Of a stretch of DNA of 64,000 nucleotides, positions 37,394 to 46,602 are shown one piece after another; position 1 is the stretch's first letter; every line of letters begins with the position of its first letter. Both the position numbers and the translations under genes were made by a program. This DNA is from Nocardia transvalensis (lineage in GTDB: Bacteria > Actinomycetota > Actinomycetes > Mycobacteriales > Mycobacteriaceae). Location of the stretch: contig NZ_JADLQQ010000006.1 in the NCBI RefSeq assembly GCF_015477765.1, positions 186,001 to 250,000 on the forward strand. Reading direction: 5' to 3'. The notes beneath the pieces are model-generated. The model was given only the letters and a program-made list of their open reading frames with translations. It ran no database searches and was not told where the DNA came from.

Positions 37394-38071
37394 ATGAGCG
37401 AGAACCGCACCAACGGTCTGCGGCGTGGTGCCCGTTTCGCGGGTATCGGCGCGGCCGCGACCGTGGCCATCGGCCTTTTCTCAACCGGTGCTGCCAACGC
37501 CGACACCTTCGTGCCGTTGCCGGACGGCCAGAAGCTGGGTCCTGATGGCGTTGTGATCACCCGTACCGGTGAACACGCCGTGGTCTCGCCGTCGCTGGCG
37601 GCCAACGGCGCCGGCCGCACTGTATGGGTGTCGGGCAATGCGATCGCCGAAGTGCCGAACGCTCCCGAAACCACAGCCGGCCCGTGGAATGGCCCGACCA
37701 ACGCGCCGGGCACCAACAACTCGTCCACGCACGGAACGTCGATCGTCAGCACCGGCTACATCGTCGGCTGCCAGGTCAACATCGCCAGTGACGCGATTTC
37801 CGCGGGTGTCTCCGGTGGCGTGAGCCTCACCAATGCCAACCTCGGCGGGTCGATCGGCCTCAAACTGGGCCCCGGTGACGTCAAGTTCGTCCAGATCGAC
37901 AGCAAGGACATCACCAAGCCCGGTACCTACTCGGTGGAGTACCAGGACGCGGAGATCCAGATTCAGGGCTGCGCGGGTTACGCCCAGGCGCGCGCGTACA
38001 CCGTCGTCGAGGTCGTCGGCAACAACTACTCGAAGACCACCCTCTACGGGCAGCCGTTCAGCATCGGCTGA
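37394..38071 (+). CDS. nfpA: MspA-family outer-membrane porin, NfpA-like
   Basis: 225 residues. A signal peptide ends FSTGAANA before DTFVPLPDG. The mature part has the MspA pattern, including the VSGNA segment, the GYIVGCQVNI strand and the C-terminal QPFSIG; two cysteines are shared with the next gene. Related proteins form oligomeric channels through the mycolate outer layer. In Nocardia NfpA and NfpB, encoded side by side, make a mixed channel. GAGGGG lies four bases before ATG 37394. Confidence 0.88.
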   Translation: MSENRTNGLRRGARFAGIGAAATVAIGLFSTGAANADTFVPLPDGQKLGPDGVVITRTGEHAVVSPSLAANGAGRTVWVSGNAIAEVPNAPETTAGPWNGPTNAPGTNNSSTHGTSIVSTGYIVGCQVNIASDAISAGVSGGVSLTNANLGGSIGLKLGPGDVKFVQIDSKDITKPGTYSVEYQDAEIQIQGCAGYAQARAYTVVEVVGNNYSKTTLYGQPFSIG

Positions 38072-38131
38072 CGTCGATCGATTCCGCCAATCCTATTCCC
38101 GCGTAAAGCTATTCACCCATGAGGGACCATA

Positions 38132-38812
38132 ATGAACATCCGTAAGACCGTGGCTCGCGCGGCCGGTGTCGGTGCTGTCACCACCGCTGCCCTGGGCCTG
38201 TTCTCCACCGGCGCCGCCAACGCCGACACCTTCGTGCCGCTGCCGGGCGGCGACATCACCAAGACCCTGTCCGACGGCACCGTCGTGCACGTCTGGCTGG
38301 ATGGGGAGTCGGCCAACATCAGCCCCTCGATGGGCTCCACTCCGGTGCACCGCAATGCGTGGGTGTCCGGCAGTGCGCACGTCGAGCTCTCCGGTAACAC
38401 CAGCGCGGCGGGCGGCAACATCCGTCCCGGCTACGTCGTCGGCTGCCAGGTGAACATCTCCGGTGGCGGTGCGGGCGTCGAGCCGTCGGTGGGCGCGTCG
38501 TGGGACTCGGAGGGCAATGTCACTCCGTCCGCCGGCGTCAACAGCAGCGGCAACCTGACCCTGGGGCCGGGACAGGCGCAGTCGTTCTACATCCTCGACC
38601 GCGAGAAGCCGGACGACTACGGCAACGAAAGCCACTCGGCCAAGAACAAATTCACGGGCAATCAGGGCTCGGTGTCCTGGGCCGACACGACCATCGGCCT
38701 GTCGGGCTGCGGCGGCTACGCGCAGGCCCGCTCGTTCGTGAACGTCCAGGTCGAGACCGACAACGTCATCACCCAGGTGACGCTGTGGGGCCAGCCCTTC
38801 AGCCTGGGCTGA
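38132..38812 (+). CDS. nfpB: MspA-family outer-membrane porin, NfpB-like
   Basis: 226 residues, clearly a paralogue of the preceding gene: same signal-peptide end (LFSTGAANADTFVPLP), same GYVVGCQVNI strand and C-terminal QPFSLG. It differs in the middle (GNESHSAKNKF loop). It starts 60 bp after nfpA, probably in one operon, and is followed by a strong hairpin. The A/B assignment is by gene order only. Confidence 0.88.
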   Translation: MNIRKTVARAAGVGAVTTAALGLFSTGAANADTFVPLPGGDITKTLSDGTVVHVWLDGESANISPSMGSTPVHRNAWVSGSAHVELSGNTSAAGGNIRPGYVVGCQVNISGGGAGVEPSVGASWDSEGNVTPSAGVNSSGNLTLGPGQAQSFYILDREKPDDYGNESHSAKNKFTGNQGSVSWADTTIGLSGCGGYAQARSFVNVQVETDNVITQVTLWGQPFSLG

Positions 38813-38849
38813 TTCCGGCCGAAGGCATGCCGGAATGACGAAGGCGTGT

Positions 38850-38889
38850 CAGGGATGGGCCCGGCGCACATGCACTGGGCCCATCCCTG
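38850..38889. terminator. terminator between nfpB and mscL
   Basis: Perfect 13-bp arms (38850-38862 and 38877-38889) with a 14-nt loop between convergent genes. Confidence 0.7.
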
Positions 38890-38896
38890 TCCCCCT

Positions 38897-39304
38897 TCAC
38901 GTTTCGTGGCGTCCGCCCGCGCTCTTGCCGCCCTCGGCGAGCAGGTCGCGGATCTCGGTGAGTAGTTGGGTGTCGGTGAGCGACGGCTCGATGGACTTGC
39001 CCCAGCGGTTGCGGGCCCTGGTGGCGGGCAGGACCAGCACGAAATAGAGGATCGCCGCGATGATCACGAAATTGATCGCCGCGGTGATGATCGGGCCGAC
39101 CGCGATGAAGGTCGCCGGTTTGTCGGAGACGAGCCGGAAGCCGAGCCCCAGTTCGCCGGTGCCGCCGAAGACGGCGAGCAGCGGATTGACGATTCCGTTG
39201 GTCAACGCCGTGACGATCGCGACGAAGGCGGTGCCCATCACGACCGCCACGGCCAGATCGATCACGTTCCCCCGGAACAGGAAATCCCTGAAACCCTTCA
39301 GCAT
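38897..39304 (-). CDS. mscL: large-conductance mechanosensitive channel MscL
   Basis: 135 residues. It begins MLKGFRDFLFRGNVIDLAVA, the MscL signature, with two membrane helices and a charged C-terminal helix (LLTEIRDLLAEG). It opens under membrane tension during hypo-osmotic shock. AGGAG lies five bases before the ATG. Corresponds to Rv0985c. Confidence 0.96.
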   Translation of the reverse strand: MLKGFRDFLFRGNVIDLAVAVVMGTAFVAIVTALTNGIVNPLLAVFGGTGELGLGFRLVSDKPATFIAVGPIITAAINFVIIAAILYFVLVLPATRARNRWGKSIEPSLTDTQLLTEIRDLLAEGGKSAGGRHET

Positions 39305-39379
39305 TTCGGCTCCTGTCTCATCCGGCACAGTCACATCCGCGCCGAATCCTCTGTTCATTTCCTCCGCTGTGATCGCCGA

Positions 39380-39401
39380 CGGCTATCACAGCCGATAGCC
39401 G
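39380..39401. terminator. hairpin downstream of the SAF gene
   Basis: Perfect 8-bp arms (39380-39387 and 39394-39401) with a 6-nt loop, about 50 bp after the SAF gene stop on the minus strand. Confidence 0.45.
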
Positions 39402-39449
39402 GGATGCTAGTGGACGGCCACGGCAAACACCGGGCGAAATCGGGAACCG

Positions 39450-40160
39450 CTAGTGGAAGGTGACGGTCAGCGCCGACCGCAGCGAGGCCGCCGCGACGGT
39501 GGTGGCATGCGCGGCATCCAGGGCGACCAGCACCGCTCGCTCACCTTGTCCCCGAGTCTTGTCGGAGGTGGTGACCAGGACGACGGCAGCGTCGGTGGCG
39601 AGGGTTTGTGGTGGTGCCGGACCCTCGAGATCGGCATCGGTATGCGGCGCGGCGATCACGTCGACCCGGTCGCCGGCGCGCAGGATGTCGGCAATGGCGT
39701 TGTCCGCCAAGCGGATCGGGACGATGCGGGCATCGGTCACCCCGGTCGCCACCTGGGCCAGGCGCGGGCCGACCACGCGCAGATCGGTGAGAATTTCCCC
39801 GGATCGCACCGCGCCGGTCACAGTCGCGCCCACGAGCGCCGACAGGTCGTGGACAGCGCCCTCGGGCAGCGTGTCGGCCGGGCGCGGGGCACGGCGCAGA
39901 TCCTCGGCGCTCAGTATTCGGCCGGGTGCCAGGTCGCGGGCGGCGACGACGGCATCGACCCGGCGGGCGGAAGGATCCCCGCGCACGAACAGCACCGCCG
40001 CCAGGACGGTGAGGCCGAGAGCGAGCAGGCGGCGTACGAGCACGCCATCGGCCCAGGCCGGTCGATGCCGGGTCAGCACTTCCCAGCGTGGTTCGCGGCC
40101 GAGGTCGGCGTCACCCCCGCGGCCGTCTCGCCCATCGAGGCGGAGGCGTAGTCGCTGCAT
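39450..40160 (-). CDS. SAF-domain protein, CpaB/RcpC-like
   Basis: 236 residues. One membrane helix (about 42-60, VLVRRLLALGLTVLAAVLF) is followed by a SAF domain (about 68-130, VVAARDLAPGRILSAEDL) and an RcpC-like beta domain. CpaB/RcpC proteins belong to Flp pilus assembly, but no pilus genes are nearby. This stand-alone actinobacterial version sits between mscL and an FmdB gene in relatives as well. Function unknown. Confidence 0.8.
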   Translation of the reverse strand: MQRLRLRLDGRDGRGGDADLGREPRWEVLTRHRPAWADGVLVRRLLALGLTVLAAVLFVRGDPSARRVDAVVAARDLAPGRILSAEDLRRAPRPADTLPEGAVHDLSALVGATVTGAVRSGEILTDLRVVGPRLAQVATGVTDARIVPIRLADNAIADILRAGDRVDVIAAPHTDADLEGPAPPQTLATDAAVVLVTTSDKTRGQGERAVLVALDAAHATTVAAASLRSALTVTFH

Positions 40161-40261
40161 AACCGGCAGACTACGAGCGGCCCATTCTCATGGAGTGAGG
40201 AAAACCGCTGGTCACCACCGGGCTGTGGATAACTGAAAGGCTGTGGACAGCGCGGGCGTGG

Positions 40262-40573
40262 TCAGGCTACGGCGGTGCTGGCGGCCGGGGTGCTGGAGCT
40301 GCTCGAGGTGGACGACGTCGACGAGGAGGTCGAGGACGTCGACGACTCGGAGCTGGAACCGTTGGACTTGGCCGGCTCGCTCGCGGTGGAGGCACCGTTG
40401 CGGCTGTCGGTCCGGTAGAAGCCGCTGCCCTTGAACACGATGCCGACCGAGTTGAAGAGTTTGCGCAGCTTACCGGCGCACTTCTCACAGCTGGTCAGCG
40501 CATCGTCCGAGAACGCCTGCACGATGTCGAACTTGTCACCACACTGCGTGCACTGATACGAGTAAGTAGGCAC
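40262..40573 (-). CDS. FmdB-type zinc ribbon protein with Ser-rich tail
   Basis: 103 residues. The N-terminal zinc ribbon has CTQC and CEKC (MPTYSYQCTQCGDKFD type). The tail (about 65-103) is nearly all Ser and Thr with a few Pro and Ala. The start is GTG 40573 with GGAGG five bases upstream. Such putative regulatory proteins lie next to 5-FTHF ligase in many actinobacteria; the role is unproven. Confidence 0.85.
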   Translation of the reverse strand: MPTYSYQCTQCGDKFDIVQAFSDDALTSCEKCAGKLRKLFNSVGIVFKGSGFYRTDSRNGASTASEPAKSNGSSSESSTSSTSSSTSSTSSSSSTPAASTAVA

Positions 40574-40640
40574 AGGAACCTCCACAGTCTCCGTCGGTTA
40601 GCACTCTACAGCCGACACTGCCAACAGTGCCAATCCGGCG

Positions 40641-41231
40641 TTAATTCCCGGCCAAGCGTCGCAGCCCCCCGCCCGGTGTCAGGGCCCACCCCATGCGCCG
40701 ATCATGAGGTTCCTCGGGCAGCCGGTCCACCAGTTCGTCGTCGCGCACCACAGCTATCAGCTGGGCATCGGGATCGGCGGCGGGCAGCGTGCGGTCGTAG
40801 TACCCGGCGCCGCGGCCCAGTCGCACGCCGCGCAGATCCACCGCCAGCGCCGGAACCAGGACCACCCCGGCCCATTCGATCGCCGCCGCCGACAGGGTAG
40901 GACCTGCCGGTTCCAGTAGTCCGTAGCGGGCAACGCGCAGCGAGTCCGCGCCGGTGTACTCGGCCCAGTCCAGCGGTCCGGGCGGCCCGGTCACCGGCAG
41001 CAGCACCCGGCTACCGGCCGAGCGCAGGGCGTCCAGCATCGCCGTCGAGCCGGGTTCACCACCCACCGGCACATATGCCGCTACCCACTGCGTCCGCGCC
41101 TCGATCGCCTCGGTCACCGCGAGCGCCAGCGCGGCCGATTCCGCCTCGCGAACGGCGGGCGTGACGGCCGCCCGGCGGGCCAGCAACTCCGTGCGCCACC
41201 GCTTCTTATCCGGTTGACCAGCACTGTCCAT
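40641..41231 (-). CDS. 5-formyltetrahydrofolate cyclo-ligase
   Basis: 196 residues. It converts 5-formyl-THF to 5,10-methenyl-THF using ATP. The C-terminal signature GVRLGRGAGYYDR and the preceding VPALAVD strand are present. ATG 41231 follows GGGTGG at five bases. Divergent from galU, as in M. tuberculosis (Rv0992c/Rv0993). Confidence 0.92.
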   Translation of the reverse strand: MDSAGQPDKKRWRTELLARRAAVTPAVREAESAALALAVTEAIEARTQWVAAYVPVGGEPGSTAMLDALRSAGSRVLLPVTGPPGPLDWAEYTGADSLRVARYGLLEPAGPTLSAAAIEWAGVVLVPALAVDLRGVRLGRGAGYYDRTLPAADPDAQLIAVVRDDELVDRLPEEPHDRRMGWALTPGGGLRRLAGN

Positions 41232-41437
41232 GACGACCACCCTAATGAGCTACACCCGCCGAGGGTTTCGCGAGCGAACCTCGGGGGAATCGATTCATGC
41301 ACTCCGGATTGACCTTGCCGGTGGGTTGCCCGCGTCCGTTCGACGCGCCGACACCGCCGCTGACCCCTAGGCTTCCGGAGGGCCGGGCCCGCACAAAGCT
41401 GGTCCCGCGGACGACATCGATGGATAGGGTGTGCCTT

Positions 41438-42394
41438 ATGACAGCTGACGCCGGATCGGATGCGACGCGGCCCACGCCGTCCTGCTTCCGTACCGCGGTG
41501 GTGCCCGCGGCCGGGCTTGGGACCCGCTTCCTGCCCGTGACCAAAACCGTGCCGAAAGAGCTGCTACCGGTGGTGGATACGCCCGGAATCGAGTTGGTCG
41601 CGGCCGAGGCCGCGGACTCGGGCGCCGAACGCCTGGTGATCGTGACCTCGCCCGGAAAAGACGGCGTCGTCGCGCATTTCGTCGACGATATGGTGCTGGA
41701 GAGCACACTCGCCGAGCGCGGCAAGTTCAAGGCGCTGGAAAAGGTGCGCCGGGCGCCCGGGCTGCTGGATGTGTCCTCGGTGGTGCAGGAGGAGCCGCTG
41801 GGCCTCGGCCACGCGGTCGCCCAGGCCGAGCAGGTGCTGGACCCGGACGAGAACGTGGTCGCCGTATTGTTGCCCGACGACCTGGTATTGCCCAGCGGTG
41901 TTCTCGAGGTGATGTGCCGGGTCCGCAACAAGCGCGGCGGCTCGGTGCTGTGCGCGATCGACGTGCCCAAGGATCAGGTCAGCTCCTACGGCGTCTTCGA
42001 TGTGGCCCCGGTTCCGGATGCGACCAATCCGAATGTGCTGCGCGTCAAGGGCATGGTGGAAAAGCCCGCCCTGGCCGATGCGCCGTCGACCTACGCCGCC
42101 GCCGGGCGCTATCTGCTCGATCGTGAGATTTTCGACGCACTGCGCCGCATCGAGCCCGGCGCGGGCGGGGAACTGCAGCTCACGGATGCGATTTCACTGC
42201 TGATCGCCGAGGGGCATCCGGTTCATGTGGTGGTGCACCGTGGGTCGCGCCACGACCTGGGCAACCCTGGCGGTTATCTTCGTGCTGCGGTCGATTTCGC
42301 ATTGGAGCGAGACGAATACGGTCCCGAGCTACGCGAGTGGCTGGAACGTCGGCTCGCTCCCGACTGGAACCCGCAGCTGACCTCGTCCGAGTGA
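41438..42394 (+). CDS. galU: UTP-glucose-1-phosphate uridylyltransferase
   Basis: 318 residues. It makes UDP-glucose for cell-wall and storage polysaccharides. The nucleotide loop AAGLGTRFLP, the PKELLPV block and the VEKP site are present. ATG 41438 has no Shine-Dalgarno but a TAGGGT element seven bases upstream, so the mRNA may be leaderless. Followed by glp and an acetyltransferase gene in the same direction. Confidence 0.95.
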   Translation: MTADAGSDATRPTPSCFRTAVVPAAGLGTRFLPVTKTVPKELLPVVDTPGIELVAAEAADSGAERLVIVTSPGKDGVVAHFVDDMVLESTLAERGKFKALEKVRRAPGLLDVSSVVQEEPLGLGHAVAQAEQVLDPDENVVAVLLPDDLVLPSGVLEVMCRVRNKRGGSVLCAIDVPKDQVSSYGVFDVAPVPDATNPNVLRVKGMVEKPALADAPSTYAAAGRYLLDREIFDALRRIEPGAGGELQLTDAISLLIAEGHPVHVVVHRGSRHDLGNPGGYLRAAVDFALERDEYGPELREWLERRLAPDWNPQLTSSE

Positions 42395-42448
42395 GGCGGG
42401 CGGCCGGGTCCGGTCGGCCGCGTTGAACACGGACAGAGGAAGGGCTGC

Positions 42449-43702
42449 ATGCGCTCGGTTGAGGACCAGCAGATCAAGGTGACCGCGGCGGCTGTCGCCC
42501 CGCGGCCCGTCCGGGTCGCCATCTCCGAGGCCCAGGGTCTGTTGTGCGCCGAGGACGTCGTCACCGAGCGGCCGCTGCCGGGTTTCGATCAGGCGGCGAT
42601 CGACGGCTATGCCGTGCGCAGCGTGGATGTGCAGGGCGCCGGGGTCGATATCCGCGACGAGGAGGGAAATCCGGTCGATCTGACGCTGCCGGTGGTGGGT
42701 GAGGTGCCGGCCGGATCCCGCCAGCCCATCCGCCTGCAGCCCCGCCAGACCGTGCGCGTCGACACGGGTGCACCGCTGCCGACCCTCGCGGATGCGGTGC
42801 TCCCCCTGGACTACACCGACGGCGGCCGGGCGCGGATCAAGGTCTACGAGCCGGTGCGGTCGGGCGACTATGTGCGCCGCATCGGCGACGACGTGCAGCC
42901 CGGCGATATCGCGGTGCGCGCGGGCACCATCATCGGCCCGGCCCAGGTGGGGCTGCTGGCCGCGGTCGGCCGCGACAAGGTGCTGGTGCATCCGCGTCCG
43001 CGGCTGTCGGTGATCTCGATCGGCGGTGAGTTGGTCGATATCGATCGCACCCCTGGGCCCGGCCAGGTGTACGACGTGAACTCCTATGCGCTGGCCGCCG
43101 CGGCGCGGGATGCGGGCGCGGATGTCAATCGGGTGGGCATCGTCAGCGCCGATCCCAAGCGACTGCGCGATGTGGTGGAGGGGCAACTGGTTCGCTCGGA
43201 GGTCGTGGTGATCGCCGGTGCGGTCGGCGGCTGGGTGTCCGAGCAGATCCGGGAGGCGCTCGAGGGCCTGGGGGAGTTGGAGATCACGCGGGTCGCCATG
43301 CATCCCGGCTCGGTGCAGGGATTCGGGCGGCTGGGCCGCGATGAGGTGCCGACCTTCCTACTACCGTCGAATCCCGTTGGCGCACTGGTCGTTTTCGAGG
43401 TGATGGTGCGCCCGCTGATCCGGATCGCCCTGGGGCGGCGCCATCCCATGCGCAGGGTCGTGCAGGCCCGCACGATCATGCCGATCAGTTCCATGCCGGG
43501 GCGGCGCGGCTATCTGCGTGCCCAGCTCATGCGTGACGAGCAGACCGGCGAATATCTCGTGCAGCCATTGGGTGTGAACGGTTCGGCGCATCTGCTGTCG
43601 ACACTGGCCGAGGCGAACAGCCTGATCGTCATCGAGCCCGAGGTCACCGATGTACGGACCGGCGACGAGGTGCCGGTCGCCTTCCTTGCCCAGCGCGGAT
43701 AA
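42449..43702 (+). CDS. moeA: molybdopterin molybdotransferase, Glp/MoeA family
   Basis: 417 residues. It inserts molybdenum into molybdopterin; actinobacterial Glp members also have a reported link to cell division (family knowledge). The MoeA N-terminal motif is present as FDQAAIDGYAVR, along with the MoCF-like domain (about 180-320) and the C-terminal beta domain. AGAGGAAGG precedes the ATG. It lies next to galU and close to sepX, matching Rv0994. Confidence 0.92.
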   Translation: MRSVEDQQIKVTAAAVAPRPVRVAISEAQGLLCAEDVVTERPLPGFDQAAIDGYAVRSVDVQGAGVDIRDEEGNPVDLTLPVVGEVPAGSRQPIRLQPRQTVRVDTGAPLPTLADAVLPLDYTDGGRARIKVYEPVRSGDYVRRIGDDVQPGDIAVRAGTIIGPAQVGLLAAVGRDKVLVHPRPRLSVISIGGELVDIDRTPGPGQVYDVNSYALAAAARDAGADVNRVGIVSADPKRLRDVVEGQLVRSEVVVIAGAVGGWVSEQIREALEGLGELEITRVAMHPGSVQGFGRLGRDEVPTFLLPSNPVGALVVFEVMVRPLIRIALGRRHPMRRVVQARTIMPISSMPGRRGYLRAQLMRDEQTGEYLVQPLGVNGSAHLLSTLAEANSLIVIEPEVTDVRTGDEVPVAFLAQRG

Positions 43703-43720
43703 AGGCCGCATTGGGAAACT

Positions 43721-44377
43721 ATGGACATGAACGTGTTCCGGGCCGCCCAGCACCCGGGCTGGCCCGCGCATCTGGGTCCCGTGCGCGTAGCCGCCGGACA
43801 GGTGACGCTGCGCCCGATCCGTTTGCGCGACGCCACGGCGTGGGCCCGCATCCGGGTGCGCGACCGGGAGCATCTCGAACCGTGGGAGCCGACCGGGCGC
43901 GGGACGTGGGAGGCGCGCAATCATCCGTCGAACTGGCCGTCGCTGTGGTCGAGCCTGAAGGCCGAGGCCCGTCGCGGTGCCATGATCCCGCTGGTGATCG
44001 AGGTCGACGGGGCGTTCAGCGGGCAGCTGACCATCGGCAATATCGTGCGCGGCGCGCTGCGGTCGGCCTGGATCGGCTACTGGGTCGCGAAAGACGTTGG
44101 CGGCCAAGGCGTTGCCACCGCGGCCCTGGCGCTGGGCCTGGATCACTGCTTCGGCCCGGTCGGCCTGCACCGCGTGGAGGCGACAGTACGCCCGGAGAAC
44201 CTGGCCAGCCAGGCCGTCCTGCGCAATGTCGGTTTCCGCGAGGAGGGCCTGCTACGCCGCTACCTCGACGTCGACGGCGCCTGGCGCGACCACCTGCTGG
44301 TCGCGATGACCGTCGAGGAGGTGTCGGGCACCATCGTGAACCGCCTGGTGCGGGCGGGCCGCGCGACCCTCTCGTGA
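43721..44377 (+). CDS. rimJ: GNAT acetyltransferase, RimJ-like
   Basis: 218 residues of the RimJ/RimL subgroup, which acetylates protein N-termini or other amines. Motifs: TLRPIRLRDATAW near the start, GYWVAKDVGGQGVATAAL (acetyl-CoA loop), then ENLASQAVLRNVGF. It begins 18 bp after moeA and corresponds to Rv0995. The substrate is inferred from family naming only. Confidence 0.87.
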   Translation: MDMNVFRAAQHPGWPAHLGPVRVAAGQVTLRPIRLRDATAWARIRVRDREHLEPWEPTGRGTWEARNHPSNWPSLWSSLKAEARRGAMIPLVIEVDGAFSGQLTIGNIVRGALRSAWIGYWVAKDVGGQGVATAALALGLDHCFGPVGLHRVEATVRPENLASQAVLRNVGFREEGLLRRYLDVDGAWRDHLLVAMTVEEVSGTIVNRLVRAGRATLS

Positions 44378-44703
44378 GGCCCACCACCGAGCGAAGTCCC
44401 CGTCCACCCCAATAAGACACAGGCCACCTGCACCTTCGCAAACCCGCGACGGCGGAGCCGTCGCAATCAAACACAGCACTGTGACTCATGGGGCTCGTGT
44501 GGACGGCGCGCCTGCGGGATATTCCTGTGGCACCGCACTAGCCTACGGACGTCGGTGGTGCGTCCTGCGCTATCGGAAGGGAGCCTGCGAAGTGGTCCGA
44601 CAATGCGGCCGTGCGACACGTGCTGCGAAGCCGGAACATCGCGCGGGCGATGTGCAAACCGTCGAAGGGACAACGGCCAGGCGGGGACGGAGGTGTGAGC
44701 GCG
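44378..44703. other. intergenic region between rimJ and sepX
   Basis: 326 bp. A perfect 8-bp hairpin (44446-44453 and 44457-44464) after rimJ is a likely terminator. The remainder should hold the sepX promoter. No RNA gene could be folded by eye. Confidence 0.45.
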
Positions 44704-45732
44704 ATGCCGAATTCGATCTTGTGGATCGGTCTGGTCGCGGTCTGGATCTTCGTGCTGTTTCCGATGCTGGCCGATCGGCATCCGCGCATTCGGCGAACCA
44801 CCGATGCCGCGCTGGCCACCCGGGTGTTGCATCGAGGCGGCACCAAGCGACGCACCAAGAAGGGACCGGGCGCCGGCCACGAAACCGACCCGGACTGGGT
44901 TCCGGCGCGCGCGCAGAGAAAGCTTTCCCACGGCGATGATGCGGAGGATCGGATGACGACATCGGCCGATGAGCCCGTCACCGAGGACGACGACAAGACC
45001 GCCCGCGACGGAGGTCTGGGTGACCGGGACGCCGCCGACGAGATCATCGACGCCGAGGTCGACGAGGGCGGACCTGCCGACGAGGCCGCCGACACCGAGA
45101 TGACGGCCGACGACGAGGACGAGGTCGAGGAGGAACCGGAGGAGCCGCCGGTGGCGGCCCGCATCCCGCCGGCTCGATCCGCGGACCGGTCGCTGCCGGA
45201 GCCGGAATCCGAATTCGATTCCGAGGACGAGGATTTCGTGCCGATCAGGCGGGGGCGCGGCGGCTACGACCCGGAGGCCGATGCCATCGCGCGTGCCGCG
45301 CGCTACCGGTTCCGCCAGCGTTCCGCGCTCGGCCTGGTGCTGAGCATGCTGCTGTTCGGCGCGTTCGCCGTGGTGATGTCGCCGGTGCTGTGGTGGGGTT
45401 TTGCGCTGTCGGCGCTGGTGCTGGGCACCTATCTGGTCTATCTGCGCCGCCAGGTGCGCCTGGAGGAGGAGATCCGCCGCCGCCGCGCCGCCAGGTTGTC
45501 CCGCAACCGCCCCGCGAGCGAATCCGACGAGGACGACGACCGCCGACCCCAACCGGAGCGCCCCGCGCTGGACCGCGATTCCGCCCGCGCCCTGCGCCGC
45601 CGCGCGGTCGTGCTCGACGTCGACGACGAGGACCCGATGTTCGACCACCTCGAGCACTTCGACGCCGCCGCTGCCCGTGCCACCCGCAACCGCGCCGCGG
45701 GCGGCGAAATCCGTCGCGCCGCAGGCGAATAG
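44704..45732 (+). CDS. sepX: divisome membrane protein SepX/GlpR
   Basis: 342 residues. The N-terminal membrane helix (about 5-22, ILWIGLVAVWIFVLFPML) is followed by a long acidic cytoplasmic region (85-180), two more helices (about 208-246) and an Arg-rich, then acidic tail. This layout, and the position after moeA and rimJ (Rv0996), identify the SepX/GlpR family, which binds Glp and the division machinery in actinobacteria. ATG 44704 is ten bases after GGAGG; a GTG three codons earlier is possible. Confidence 0.87.
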   Translation: MPNSILWIGLVAVWIFVLFPMLADRHPRIRRTTDAALATRVLHRGGTKRRTKKGPGAGHETDPDWVPARAQRKLSHGDDAEDRMTTSADEPVTEDDDKTARDGGLGDRDAADEIIDAEVDEGGPADEAADTEMTADDEDEVEEEPEEPPVAARIPPARSADRSLPEPESEFDSEDEDFVPIRRGRGGYDPEADAIARAARYRFRQRSALGLVLSMLLFGAFAVVMSPVLWWGFALSALVLGTYLVYLRRQVRLEEEIRRRRAARLSRNRPASESDEDDDRRPQPERPALDRDSARALRRRAVVLDVDDEDPMFDHLEHFDAAAARATRNRAAGGEIRRAAGE

Positions 45733-45761
45733 CCGGACGGAATCCCCTCACCCCGATGCAG

Positions 45762-45784
45762 TTCCGGCCTGCCTTCGGCCGGAA
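45762..45784. terminator. sepX terminator hairpin
   Basis: Perfect 8-bp arms TTCCGGCC/GGCCGGAA with a 7-nt loop, 30 bases after the stop. Confidence 0.5.
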
Positions 45785-45934
45785 TCTCTCTGCGTCGTCA
45801 CGTCGAGACCGCCGAAAGCACGCCGGTGTGGTGGGCGACGGCCGCCGTGAGCCCGTGGCCGTGGCGCGGAAGCTCGGTGCCGCGGGGCTGGCGCTACCAT
45901 CGGGAGCGCAATCGGCGGGAGAGGAGCGGGCGCG

Positions 45935-46543
45935 ATGGGCGCTAGGCAGGCGGCGGGGTCCGGGGTGCAAGCCGCCGACCGGCGCCGCGAACTGCTCGAC
46001 CGCCTCGCCGACGTCATCGCCGAGGACGGCTTGGAGGGGGTCAGCATCCGGACGCTGGCCGCCCGGGCGGATGTCTCGATCGGCACCGTGCAGTACTACT
46101 TCTCGACGAAAAACGATCTGCTGCAACGAGTGTGGGAATACGTGCGCGACGAGACGGCCGACCGCTTCTGGGGTTCGGGGGTGGCCGAGCTGGCTCCGGC
46201 GCAGCGATTGGAGCGGCTCACCGAGCTGCTCATCCCGCCGGACAGCGAGGACCGCCTGACCCGCGTGTGGCTGGCCCTGGTCGCCCGTGCCGCCCACGAC
46301 CCGGAGATCGCCGCCCTGCACCGCGTCCAGTGGCAGCATATGGAGAACCTGCTCGCCGAGGCCCTCGCCTCCGCCAACCCGAAGCGCGCCGACGAGGCAC
46401 CCGAGGCCGCCGCCGAATTTCTCGGTCTCCTCGACGGCTTCGCCATAGCCGTCGTCACCGAACCCACCCGCATGCCCCCCGCCCGCGCCACCCGCATCTC
46501 CCGCCGCTGGACCACCGCCTGGCTCGCCGAGGACTACACCTGA
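45935..46543 (+). CDS. TetR/AcrR-family transcriptional regulator
   Basis: 202 residues. The N-terminal helix-turn-helix (about 18-64; VSIRTLAARADVSIGTVQYYF) is typical; the ligand domain resembles the BetI-type C-terminal group. GAGGAG lies upstream of the ATG. No divergent target gene exists, so its regulon is unknown; its own upstream region showed no clear palindrome. Confidence 0.87.
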   Translation: MGARQAAGSGVQAADRRRELLDRLADVIAEDGLEGVSIRTLAARADVSIGTVQYYFSTKNDLLQRVWEYVRDETADRFWGSGVAELAPAQRLERLTELLIPPDSEDRLTRVWLALVARAAHDPEIAALHRVQWQHMENLLAEALASANPKRADEAPEAAAEFLGLLDGFAIAVVTEPTRMPPARATRISRRWTTAWLAEDYT

Positions 46544-46602
46544 CACCCGCGCTGTCAACGGTCGCGGCTTCCTTTTGTTCGGTGGTTGCTGGCTCTCCTG
46601 TC

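Noticed and set aside
39450-40160. Part of a Flp/Tad pilus locus
   Set aside because: The SAF/CpaB-like protein stands alone; no CpaA, CpaE, CpaF or Tad genes are nearby, and the same isolated placement occurs in related genera.
44378-44703. tRNA or small RNA gene after rimJ
   Set aside because: Only one short terminator-like hairpin is visible; no cloverleaf or conserved tRNA loops.
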